Notes under the pieces: model-generated
What the model was told of the DNA's origin: nothing
Seen by the model: the letters and a program-made list of their open reading frames with translations, nothing else
The model's database searches: none
Program-made: the position numbers and the translations under genes
Assembly: GCA_964386915.1 (NCBI GenBank)
Contig: CAYLUQ010000020.1
Span: forward strand, 1 to 23,525
From: JADHMP01 sp964386915
Lineage (GTDB): Bacteria; Bacteroidota; Bacteroidia; Flavobacteriales; Flavobacteriaceae
Length of the DNA stretch: 23,525 nucleotides
Direction: 5' to 3'
Part shown: one piece after another, positions 16,521 to 23,525 of the stretch
Position numbering within the stretch: position 1 is the first letter of the stretch
How the letters are laid out: every line of letters starts with the position of its first letter

Positions 16521-16550
16521 CAAACTGATTTCCCTTTAGCTAATAGACAA
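16521..16550 (-). promoter_or_regulatory. Putative clpC promoter
   Basis: On the minus strand TTG (16550-16548) and TCAGTTTG (16528-16521, one mismatch to TAnnTTTG) are separated by 19 bases, the ideal spacing for the Bacteroidota primary sigma factor. Transcription would start near 16514, leaving about 30 bases of leader. I see no CIRCE inverted repeat (TTAGCACTC-type), so HrcA control of clpC is not suggested. Confidence 0.5.
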
Positions 16551-16578
16551 AAAAAAAATAATATTTCAAAAAGTAGCC

Positions 16579-16603
16579 CTCAAATATTTATAACCAATTT
16601 GAG
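16579..16603. repeat. Seven-base inverted repeat in the gyrA/clpC intergenic region
   Basis: CTCAAAT at 16579-16585 and ATTTGAG at 16597-16603 form perfect 7-base arms around 11 AT-rich bases. The element lies in the 217-base divergent region between clpC and gyrA, upstream of the likely clpC promoter. It could be a dimeric-regulator site or a weak hairpin. The rest of this gap is AT-rich with an A10 tract at about 16549-16558 and shows no further gene. Confidence 0.4.
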
Positions 16604-16700
16604 GCCTTTAAGTGTTAATAATTTATGGGATAAACTTGGATAAGCATAGCCATATTCACTAGAGAGTTCCTTAATTTAGCCCCTAATATTCAAAAATCTT

Positions 16701-19196
16701 ATGGAGCAAAGAGAAAGACTCATTCCGATCAACATTGAGGATGAAATGAAATCAGCCTACATTGATTATTCAATGTCTGTCATCGTGTCACGTGCCTTAC
16801 CAGATGTCAGAGATGGTTTGAAACCTGTGCACCGCAGAGTACTCTTTGGTATGCATGAATTAGGTATTCGATCCAACACTGCCTACAAAAAGTCTGCTCG
16901 TATTGTTGGAGAAGTTTTAGGAAAATATCACCCTCATGGTGATTCTTCAGTATATGACACCATGGTGCGTATGGCGCAAGAGTGGAGTTTACGCTATTTA
17001 TTAGTTGACGGTCAAGGAAATTTTGGTTCGGTTGATGGCGATAGTCCTGCCGCAATGCGCTACACAGAGGCGCGAATGCAAAAAATTGCGGAAGATTTGT
17101 TAGTGGACATCGAAAAAGACACCGTAGATCATCAATTGAATTTTGATGACACCCTTAAAGAACCCACCGTACTTCCCACTCGTATCCCCAATCTTTTAGT
17201 AAATGGTGCTTCTGGTATTGCCGTTGGAATGGCCACCAATATGCCCCCACATAACCTAAGTGAAGTGGTAGACGGAACAGTATCCTACGTTGATAATCCA
17301 GACGTAACCATTGAAGAATTGATGCAACACATCAAGGCACCCGATTTCCCCACTGGAGGTATCATTTATGGTTATGAAGGCGTGAAAGAAGCCTTTTTGA
17401 CGGGTAGAGGTCGTGTTGTTCTTCGTGCCAAAGCTAATATTGAAGAGGTAAACGGAAGAGAATGTATCATTGTGAATGAAATTCCCTACCAAGTCAACAA
17501 AGCGGAAATGATCAAGAAAACCGCCGACCTTATCAATGATAAAAAGATTGAAGGAATTGCTAACATTCGAGACGAATCCGATCGAAAAGGAATGCGCATT
17601 GTTTACATCTTAAAGCGAGATGCGATTCCCAACATTGTGCTCAATAAATTATACAAATACACCGCCCTGCAGTCTTCTTTTAGTGTCAACAACATTGCCC
17701 TCGTAAATGGTAGGCCAGAAATGTTGAATCTGAAAGACATGATACGCCATTTTGTGGATCATCGTCATGAAGTTGTGGTACGCCGTACCCAATTTGAACT
17801 TAAAAAAGCAGAAGATAGAGCACATATCTTACAAGGATTGATTATTGCTTCTGACAATATTGATGAAGTAATTGCCTTGATTCGCGCTTCTTCCAATCCC
17901 GACGAAGCCCGCACGGCACTGCAAAAGAAGTTCGATTTATCTGAAATTCAAGCCAAAGCTATCGTAGAAATGCGCTTGCGTCAACTCACTGGCCTTGAGC
18001 AAGATAAATTGCGATCTGAATATGATGAATTGCTCGTTACGATTGCAGACTTAAAAGATATATTAGAGAAAAAAGAGCGTCGCATGCAAATCATCAAAGA
18101 TGAATTGCTTGAAATCAAAGCTAAATATGGAGACGAGCGTCGTTCAACCATAGAATATGCCGGTGGAGAATTTAGTGTTGAAGATATGATTCCCAATGAA
18201 AAAGTGGTCATCACCATTTCGCATGCGGGCTATATCAAACGAACACCCTTAGCAGAATACAAAACCCAAAATAGGGGTGGGGTAGGGCAAAAAGCCTCCA
18301 CCACTCGCGATGAAGATTTTCTTCAAGATATTTTTGTGGGAACCAACCACCAATATATGTTGTTCTTCACCCAAAAGGGAAAATGTTTTTGGATGCGTGT
18401 TTATGAAATTCCTGAAGGTTCTAAAACGGCCAAAGGAAGAGCTATTCAAAACTTGATTAATATTGAGCAAGATGACAAAGTGAAGGCCTTTATCTGTACA
18501 CAAGACCTAAAAGATGAAGACTACATTAACAATCACTATGTCATTATGGCAACCAAAAAAGGACAGGTTAAAAAAACAGCCTTGGAGCAATATTCACGAC
18601 CTAGAGCCAATGGTATAAACGCCATAACAGTTCGAGAAGGAGATGAACTTTTAGAAGCACGACTCACCAATGGAAACAGTCAAATACTGTTGGCTGTGCA
18701 ATCTGGTAAAGCCATTCGTTTTGAAGAAAGCAAAACCCGCCCCATGGGTAGAAATGCCTCTGGTGTTCGCGGCATAAGTTTGGCCAATGAACAAGATGAA
18801 GTAGTGGGCATGGTGGCTGTTAACGATATGGATGCCAATATCTTAGTTGTTTCTAAAAACGGATATGGCAAACGTTCTTCTCTAGATGATTATCGCATAA
18901 CCAACAGAGGAGGGAAAGGCGTTAAAACCATTTCTATTACCGAAAAAACGGGTCATTTGGTGGCCTTAAAAAGCGTGACAGATGCCGATGATTTGATGAT
19001 TATCAACAAATCGGGCATTGCCATACGAATGGAAGTCGCCGGTTTACGCGTCATGGGACGAGCCACGCAAGGCGTTCGTTTAATTAACCTTAAAGACAAA
19101 GACAGCATTGCTGCCATTGCCAAAGTGATGAAAGATGATGAGGCCATAGACGACATAAATGACATTGATGTTAACGATGGCACTGTTATTGAATAG
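16701..19196 (+). CDS. gyrA: DNA gyrase subunit A
   Basis: GyrA is the breakage-reunion subunit of gyrase, which introduces negative supercoils with GyrB. The 831-residue protein has a full topoisomerase IIA core and the C-terminal beta-pinwheel. The catalytic tyrosine is Y121 in MRYTEARM. The quinolone-resistance region reads GDSSVYDTMVR, with S82 and D86 equivalent to E. coli S83 and D87, so both sites carry the susceptible residues. The GyrA box that wraps DNA is QNRGGVG here instead of QRRGGKG. A second similar TNRGGKG occurs near residue 735. The C-terminus is acidic. A TAATTTAG at 16672-16679 (one mismatch to the -7 consensus) is a weak promoter candidate without a matching -33. The TPR gene follows after 28 bases and is probably cotranscribed. 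Confidence 0.97.
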   Translation: MEQRERLIPINIEDEMKSAYIDYSMSVIVSRALPDVRDGLKPVHRRVLFGMHELGIRSNTAYKKSARIVGEVLGKYHPHGDSSVYDTMVRMAQEWSLRYLLVDGQGNFGSVDGDSPAAMRYTEARMQKIAEDLLVDIEKDTVDHQLNFDDTLKEPTVLPTRIPNLLVNGASGIAVGMATNMPPHNLSEVVDGTVSYVDNPDVTIEELMQHIKAPDFPTGGIIYGYEGVKEAFLTGRGRVVLRAKANIEEVNGRECIIVNEIPYQVNKAEMIKKTADLINDKKIEGIANIRDESDRKGMRIVYILKRDAIPNIVLNKLYKYTALQSSFSVNNIALVNGRPEMLNLKDMIRHFVDHRHEVVVRRTQFELKKAEDRAHILQGLIIASDNIDEVIALIRASSNPDEARTALQKKFDLSEIQAKAIVEMRLRQLTGLEQDKLRSEYDELLVTIADLKDILEKKERRMQIIKDELLEIKAKYGDERRSTIEYAGGEFSVEDMIPNEKVVITISHAGYIKRTPLAEYKTQNRGGVGQKASTTRDEDFLQDIFVGTNHQYMLFFTQKGKCFWMRVYEIPEGSKTAKGRAIQNLINIEQDDKVKAFICTQDLKDEDYINNHYVIMATKKGQVKKTALEQYSRPRANGINAITVREGDELLEARLTNGNSQILLAVQSGKAIRFEESKTRPMGRNASGVRGISLANEQDEVVGMVAVNDMDANILVVSKNGYGKRSSLDDYRITNRGGKGVKTISITEKTGHLVALKSVTDADDLMIINKSGIAIRMEVAGLRVMGRATQGVRLINLKDKDSIAAIAKVMKDDEAIDDINDIDVNDGTVIE

Positions 19197-19224
19197 ATAA
19201 ATACCAATTATTAATAATACCAAA

Positions 19225-20445
19225 ATGAAAAAACAATTTATTTTATTATTTAGCTTAATGGCCACAGTAAGCTTTGCACAAAAGAAAGAGTATCGTTTGG
19301 CTTTAAAGCAATTTAAAGCGGGTGAGGTGGCAGCTGCTGCACAAACCTTAGCTGACAATGCTCAAATTTTAAGTGCGGCGGATGCAAAACTTGCTCCCTC
19401 CATTACCTTTTTGGAAGGTCAAATTGCGGCTTCTAACAAAGAATTTACTACCGCATTAGAAAAGTTTGAGGCAGCAGCACAAGCGGGCTACAGCGCAACA
19501 GAAATTGACACCGAAAAGCAAAATTTAGTGGCAGCTTTGGTTAATTCAGCCATAGAAGACAATGAAGCCAAAGACTTTATTGCTGGTGCTAAAAAACTTT
19601 ATATTGCTTATGAAATTAGTCCAGATGTCAATCAAGACTATCTCTACTATGCTGCTTCAGGTGCTGTGAATGCAAATGATTATACTTTAGCTCTTAGCTA
19701 CTATGAAAAATTAAAGGAGATCAAATATGATGGGGTCAAAACCCAATATTTTGTAACTGAGGTTGCCACTGGCAATGAAGTGGAAGTGAGTCAAACCGAA
19801 TTTGATTTATACAAAAAATCAAAAGAATATGAGAACCACCGCGAAGCACAAACGGAGTCTAAATTTCCTGAAATTGTAAAAAACATTGCCTTGATTTATG
19901 CTGACCAAGGCGATTCCGAAAAAGCAATGCAAGCGGTTCAAGAAGCACGCCAGAGCAATCCAGATGACTTAAATTTGATCTTAACAGAGGCCAACATCTA
20001 TATTGAATTGGACGAAAAAGAAAAGTTTCAGGAGTTGATCAAGCAAGCCATCAAGCAAGACCCAAACAACGCCTTGCTCTATTTCAACTTAGGGGTTGTT
20101 AATGCTGACCTAGGCGATGTTGAAGCAGCACGAGGCTATTATGAAAAAGCCATTGAATTAGATCCCACTTATGAGGCAAGCTACTTGAACTTGGTCTCTC
20201 TTATTTTGGGTGGTGAAGCAAACATAGTAGATGAAATGAATTCTTTAGGAAACTCAAGCGCCGACAATGCGCGCTATGACGCATTAAAAAAACAACGCGA
20301 GGAGCTCTACACCGAATGTGTGCCTATTCTTAAAGAATTGGTTAAACTCAATCAGAATGAAGAAGCCATTAAAACTCTCATGAATATTTATGGAACTCTT
20401 GGCGACAATGAGGGCTTTAAAGAAATGAAAGCTCTTTTAGAATAA
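19225..20445 (+). CDS. Secreted tetratricopeptide repeat protein
   Basis: This 406-residue protein starts with a signal peptide (MKKQFILLFSLMATVSFAQ) and is therefore periplasmic or outer-membrane associated. The body is alpha-helical. At least three TPR-like units are seen at about 215-325, for example EIVKNIALIYADQGDSEKAM, ALLYFNLGVVNADLGDVEAA and the adjoining AIELDPTYEASYLNLVSLIL. The N-terminal region (20-200) also looks like degenerate TPR, with alternating YYEKL- and AL-rich helices. TPRs mediate protein-protein contacts; no enzyme motif is present, so its partner is unknown. It lies 28 bases after gyrA, an adjacency I recall from other Flavobacteriia, and is followed directly by a strong terminator. 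A role in gyrase function is unlikely because of the signal peptide. Confidence 0.87.
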   Translation: MKKQFILLFSLMATVSFAQKKEYRLALKQFKAGEVAAAAQTLADNAQILSAADAKLAPSITFLEGQIAASNKEFTTALEKFEAAAQAGYSATEIDTEKQNLVAALVNSAIEDNEAKDFIAGAKKLYIAYEISPDVNQDYLYYAASGAVNANDYTLALSYYEKLKEIKYDGVKTQYFVTEVATGNEVEVSQTEFDLYKKSKEYENHREAQTESKFPEIVKNIALIYADQGDSEKAMQAVQEARQSNPDDLNLILTEANIYIELDEKEKFQELIKQAIKQDPNNALLYFNLGVVNADLGDVEAARGYYEKAIELDPTYEASYLNLVSLILGGEANIVDEMNSLGNSSADNARYDALKKQREELYTECVPILKELVKLNQNEEAIKTLMNIYGTLGDNEGFKEMKALLE

Positions 20446-20467
20446 AACTCTTTTTAAATGCTACATG

Positions 20468-20496
20468 AAAACCTCGCTTCGGCGGGGTTTTTTTTT
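20468..20496 (+). terminator. Rho-independent terminator after the gyrA-TPR unit, probably bidirectional
   Basis: AAAACCTCGC, a TTCG tetraloop and GCGGGGTTTT form a tight stem with one G-U pair, followed by a T tract to 20496. It lies about 22 bases after the TPR gene stop. In the opposite direction the same stem ends in TTTT just after the NlpC/P60 gene stop, so it can serve both convergent genes. Confidence 0.88.
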
Positions 20497-21238
20497 AAAC
20501 AATTCTTTTGATGAGGCGCAGTTTGTGTGAATGCATATTTTGAGCATTATTAAAAATACCGGTTTGATCAATACGGTCAATACGCACTTTGCCATGGGCA
20601 TGAATAATATGGTGGTTTTGCAGCAGCATGCCCACATGCACAATGGTTCCTTCTTCATTGTCAAAAAAAGCTAAATCGCCTGGTTCACTTTCTTCTATAA
20701 AACTCAAGGTAGTGCCAACTTCAGCTTGTTGATGAGCATCTCTAGGGAGAAAAACCCCATAGAGGCGATAGATCATTTGAACCAAACCCGAACAATCAAT
20801 TCCAAAGGGTGTTTTGCCTCCCCATAAATAAGGGGCATGTTGATAGAGTAGCGCAAACTCTGGGAGAAGTGTTTTTGGCTTTTTAGCGGGTGAAAGTTGC
20901 CCATCAAAACTACCCTTTAAGAATTTGGCAGCGGCCACATTGCTCCCCAATAAAATAGGGAGGAGGCTGTTTTGAGTAGCCACATAATGCACCAATTCAA
21001 GAGAAAATTGAGGTTTTTGGCTTATTTCTAAAGCCTCTTTTTCTTCCAACTCTCGTTGTTGCTTGGTCTCAATCCAACCTTCATATTGGTCTAAAAGTCC
21101 GGCGACATAGAGCCAGTCTTTTTTTTGTTTAAGCACCTTAAAGCAATCGCCATATAAAAATTGTGAGATTTGTTCACTTCTGTGATTATTTTCTTTCCGA
21201 AGAGGCACTATGCTCAAATGACAGCAACCGTATTTCAA
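20495..21238 (-). CDS. C40 family NlpC/P60 peptidase with SH3-type N-terminal domains
   Basis: This 247-residue peptidase should cut gamma-D-glutamyl-diamino acid bonds in muropeptides, like YkfC or dipeptidyl-peptidase VI. The C-terminal half has the NlpC/P60 pattern. C149 is the nucleophile in GIDCSGLVQ, H201 lies in IVHVGML, and H213 in IIHAHG is the likely third residue. The SEPGDLAFF block lies between. Residues 1-60 resemble a bacterial SH3 domain (VPLRKENNHRSEQISQFLYGD, then DWLYVAG and YEGWIE), and a second may span 75-125. There is no signal peptide, which points to the cytosol and recycling of imported cell-wall peptides rather than wall cutting. It is a single gene with its own promoter, divergent from the 7TM-HD gene. 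Confidence 0.9.
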   Translation of the reverse strand: MKYGCCHLSIVPLRKENNHRSEQISQFLYGDCFKVLKQKKDWLYVAGLLDQYEGWIETKQQRELEEKEALEISQKPQFSLELVHYVATQNSLLPILLGSNVAAAKFLKGSFDGQLSPAKKPKTLLPEFALLYQHAPYLWGGKTPFGIDCSGLVQMIYRLYGVFLPRDAHQQAEVGTTLSFIEESEPGDLAFFDNEEGTIVHVGMLLQNHHIIHAHGKVRIDRIDQTGIFNNAQNMHSHKLRLIKRIV

Positions 21239-21264
21239 ACACTAAATCTTTCTGTATGGCAATA

Positions 21265-21296
21265 CAAAAATAATCAATTAAGCCCATTTAGTTCAA
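21265..21296 (-). promoter_or_regulatory. Putative promoter of the NlpC/P60 gene
   Basis: On the minus strand TTG (21296-21294), a 21-base spacer and TATTTTTG (21272-21265, exact TAnnTTTG) match the Bacteroidota promoter pattern. The predicted start is near 21259, about 20 bases before the ATG. Confidence 0.55.
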
Positions 21297-21350
21297 GATT
21301 AACCCTAAAGCCATTGTTGAGATTGCTTATTTTTACTAAAAATTTTTGAG

Positions 21351-23396
21351 GTGCAAACTCCCATTCGTTTTAGTAACACACACGAAACTGTAATAATTCG
21401 TGGACTATTGGTTCTGCTAGTTTCCCTAATCATTCTCTACCTGTTTCCTAAAAGCGGGCAATTTCGCTACGAATATCAAAAGGGACGTGTATGGCAATAT
21501 CCCACCCTTTATGCACCGTTTGATTTTTCCATTCTTAAAAGTGAGGCTGAACTTCAATTGGAGCAAAATCAAATTCGTGATAGGTTAAAGCCCTACTATC
21601 GGGTAGATGTTACCGTTCGCGATCGTGTTTTTTCAACTTATAAAAGACTTTTCCCTACCTATTTTGCTGCCTTAGACACCCTGCCTGAAAATCAAACCCT
21701 TTTTGAACAAGGCAGCTCCATTTTAGAGACTATATATGCCAATGGGGTTTTGCCGCCCAATGAACAACAAGGGTTAGATTCGGTATATTTAGTTCAAAAC
21801 AATGTGGCCAAATCCATTGCCTTTAGGGCACTCTTTAATCCCAATACGCTATTTTCTTATTTGACCCTCAAGTTAGAAGAAAACAATTTGGAAGCCTATT
21901 CAAAACCTTTCCAGGATTTGTTTTTTGAGTTGATAAGTCCCAATGTTAGCCTAGACGAACGATTTACCGCCGAAGCAGAAAGGCAAGCTTTGAACGAACT
22001 TTCTAAAGTGCGCGATCTTAAATTGGAAGGCGAATTAATTATTGCAGAAGGACAACTGATTGATGAAAATCAAATTGCGGTCTTAGATTCGTTGCGTTAT
22101 GCCTATTCGTTAGAAAAAGATAAAAACAAGTCCTATTTGTGGATCGTTACTGGCTATGGCGTGTTGATTGTCATTCTCTTTTCCTTGTTACTTATGTTTT
22201 TGAGAGAATATCGTCCTAAGGTTTTTGCCGACAACAAGCAGCTCGGTTTTATTCTATTCAATATGGTGTTGATTTTAGCGCTCACCACGGTATTGATCGA
22301 TTTTAATGTTGCCTATATATTTGCGGTGCCTTTTTGTATACTGCCGCTCATTATCAAATCTTTTTTTGATGCTCGATTGGGTTTGTTCACACATGTTTTA
22401 ATGACGCTGCTCATTGGTTTTATCATTCCAAATGCCTTTGAATTTATTTTTCTTCAAATTGTAGCGGGCATTGTAACAATTCAAACCACCAATCAATTGC
22501 ACAAGCGTGCCAATTTATTCTTTTCTGTAGGGCAAATTGTTATGGTCTATATCATTGCCTTCATTGCCTTTACACTCATTCAAGATGGAAGTGTTTGGGA
22601 GATTGATATTAGGGTAGTAGGCTTATTGCTTTTGAATGGTTTGCTCACCCTTTTTGTGCAACCGTTGATTTATATTTTTGAAAAACTCTTTGGTTTGGTT
22701 TCCGATGTTTCTTTGTTAGAACTCACCGATACCAATTCCCCTTTACTCAAGCAGCTAGCCGATCAAGCACCTGGCACATTTCACCATGCCTTGCAGGTGG
22801 CTAATTTGGCCGAGTCCGCCGCCAATGAAATTGGTGCCAATGCCCTTTTGGTTCGGGTTGGAGCGCTTTATCATGACATAGGGAAAATACAATCACCTAA
22901 TTATTTTACTGAAAACCAAACTGGTAAAAAATCGCCACATGATGTCTTAACCCCTCAGGAAAGTGCCAAAATCATCATTGCGCATGTGAACGATGGTGTG
23001 GCTTTAGCCAAAAAAGTGAAGCTGCCTGAACGGGTTATAGACTTTATCAAAACCCACCACGGTACCACCACCGTTTATTATTTTCTTAAAAAAGCAGAAG
23101 AATTTGACAAAGAAGGACTAGATAAAGCAGAATTTACCTACCCTGGACCAAAACCTTTTTCTAAAGAAACCGCTTTGTTGATGATGGCCGATGCAGTTGA
23201 GGCTGCCTCTAAAAGTTTGCGAAATCCAAATATAGAACAGATTCAAGAATTTGTAAATCGCATTATAACCAGTCAAATGGAACAAGAACAGTTTCACGAA
23301 TCTAATATTACATTAGCTGAAATTGAGACTGCAAAAGAAGTGTTGATTCGGAAACTGATTAATATCTATCAATTACGAATAGAATATCCAGAATAA
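21351..23396 (+). CDS. 7TM-HD (PgpH-type) membrane phosphohydrolase, predicted c-di-AMP phosphodiesterase
   Basis: This 681-residue membrane protein belongs to the 7TMR-HDED / 7TM-HD / HDIG family, whose Listeria member PgpH degrades cyclic di-AMP. One N-terminal helix lies at about 15-34 (GLLVLLVSLIILYLFP). It is followed by a roughly 220-residue extracytoplasmic domain with LKPYYRVDV, then a block of hydrophobic helices at about 258-440. The cytosolic HD domain runs from about 470. The metal-binding motif is H479 (FHHALQVANLAE) with H508-D509 in LYHDIGKI. Further conserved blocks HVNDGVALAKK and IKTHHGTT follow. The start is a GTG at 21351. No ATG lies near the N-terminus, and the upstream in-frame stop at 21318 leaves no other good start. 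It could instead hydrolyse another nucleotide, but the domain order is that of PgpH. Confidence 0.92.
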   Translation: MQTPIRFSNTHETVIIRGLLVLLVSLIILYLFPKSGQFRYEYQKGRVWQYPTLYAPFDFSILKSEAELQLEQNQIRDRLKPYYRVDVTVRDRVFSTYKRLFPTYFAALDTLPENQTLFEQGSSILETIYANGVLPPNEQQGLDSVYLVQNNVAKSIAFRALFNPNTLFSYLTLKLEENNLEAYSKPFQDLFFELISPNVSLDERFTAEAERQALNELSKVRDLKLEGELIIAEGQLIDENQIAVLDSLRYAYSLEKDKNKSYLWIVTGYGVLIVILFSLLLMFLREYRPKVFADNKQLGFILFNMVLILALTTVLIDFNVAYIFAVPFCILPLIIKSFFDARLGLFTHVLMTLLIGFIIPNAFEFIFLQIVAGIVTIQTTNQLHKRANLFFSVGQIVMVYIIAFIAFTLIQDGSVWEIDIRVVGLLLLNGLLTLFVQPLIYIFEKLFGLVSDVSLLELTDTNSPLLKQLADQAPGTFHHALQVANLAESAANEIGANALLVRVGALYHDIGKIQSPNYFTENQTGKKSPHDVLTPQESAKIIIAHVNDGVALAKKVKLPERVIDFIKTHHGTTTVYYFLKKAEEFDKEGLDKAEFTYPGPKPFSKETALLMMADAVEAASKSLRNPNIEQIQEFVNRIITSQMEQEQFHESNITLAEIETAKEVLIRKLINIYQLRIEYPE

Positions 23397-23399
23397 GTA

Positions 23400-23429
23400 T
23401 TGTTTTTTAAATGGGATAATTTACTTTTG
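23400..23429 (+). promoter_or_regulatory. Promoter of tRNA-Ser
   Basis: TTG at 23400-23402, a 19-base spacer and TACTTTTG at 23422-23429 followed by C match the Bacteroidota -33/-7 consensus exactly. Transcription would begin near 23436, only a few bases before the mature tRNA 5' end. The start of this promoter lies right after the stop of the 7TM-HD gene. Confidence 0.72.
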
Positions 23430-23440
23430 CTTTTCCAAAT

Positions 23441-23524
23441 GGAGAGGTGCCAGAGTGGTAATGGAGCAGATTGCTAATCTGTCAACGGGTAACCGTTGCC
23501 AGGGTTCGAATCCCTGTCTCTCCG
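23441..23524 (+). tRNA. tRNA-Ser (anticodon GCU)
   Basis: This tRNA delivers serine to AGC and AGU codons. The acceptor stem is GGAGAGG (23441-23447) with TCTCTCC (23517-23523), the last pair being G-U. The anticodon stem GCAGA/TCTGT encloses the loop TTGCTAA, giving anticodon GCT. A long variable arm CAACGG-GTAA-CCGTTG is typical of serine tRNAs. The T arm is CAGGG-TTCGAAT-CCCTG, and the discriminator base is G at 23524. The window ends one base later, so whether CCA is encoded cannot be seen. All structural parts are complete. Confidence 0.95.
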
Positions 23525-23525
23525 C

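Noticed and set aside
16621..16652. Possible replication origin from DnaA-like TTATCC repeats upstream of gyrA
   Set aside because: Only two imperfect boxes are present in a short gap, with no box cluster, no dnaA/dnaN context and no long AT-rich unwinding region.
20461..20664. 67-codon minus-strand frame overlapping the NlpC/P60 gene end
   Set aside because: It crosses the terminator hairpin and is a shifted frame of the peptidase gene.
1..23525. Mobile elements, CRISPR arrays, toxin-antitoxin or defence genes
   Set aside because: No transposase or integrase, no regularly spaced repeats and no defence domains were found. All genes look like vertically inherited core functions.

Overview
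The window is a stretch of ordinary chromosomal core genome from a member of the Bacteroidota, most likely class Flavobacteriia (order Flavobacteriales). The assignment rests on protein content: a DUF3822 protein beside rsmD, a gcvT / NAD-dependent epimerase-like / yebC cluster, a fused ThrA with ThrB and ThrC, a Bacteroidota-type GyrA and ClpC, and a 7TM-HD (PgpH-type) protein. It also rests on promoters that match the Bacteroidota sigma-ABfr pattern (TTG near -33, TAnnTTTG near -7) rather than the E. coli sigma70 pattern. The DNA is AT-rich and densely packed, with no intergenic gap over about 220 bases. I see no mobile element, CRISPR array, phage gene or defence island.

Layout. Positions 1-48 are the 3' end of the RNase P RNA (rnpB, + strand), running into a T tract. 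On the minus strand, 53-1984 is a compact three-gene unit with overlapping ends: a membrane-anchored protein of unknown function, a DUF3822 protein, then rsmD (16S rRNA methyltransferase). A divergent plus-strand unit (2063-4793) holds a RecD-like SF1 helicase, kdsB (CMP-Kdo synthetase) and a PlsC-type acyltransferase. Next, on the minus strand, come gcvT and an overlapping epimerase-like gene, then yebC. A secreted M24B aminopeptidase P-like enzyme (7485-9095, +) is divergent from gcvT.

The threonine operon thrA-thrB-thrC (13775 down to 9092, -) carries aspartate to threonine except for the aspartate-semialdehyde dehydrogenase step. Upstream on the same strand is clpC, an AAA+ unfoldase with a ClpP-docking loop. 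gyrA is divergent from clpC and is followed by a secreted TPR protein and a strong hairpin terminator. That terminator is shared with a convergent NlpC/P60 peptidase gene. A plus-strand HD-domain membrane protein (predicted c-di-AMP phosphodiesterase) and a tRNA-Ser(GCU) with a textbook Bacteroidota promoter close the window.

Functional links: threonine synthesis is a true operon. kdsB and the acyltransferase both point to envelope lipid and LPS assembly. RNase P RNA, RsmD, YebC and tRNA-Ser belong to translation, ClpC to protein quality control, and GyrA to DNA topology. I did not find a convincing undescribed system. The least understood items are the two unknown proteins upstream of rsmD, the epimerase-like protein overlapping gcvT, and the signal-less NlpC/P60 peptidase.
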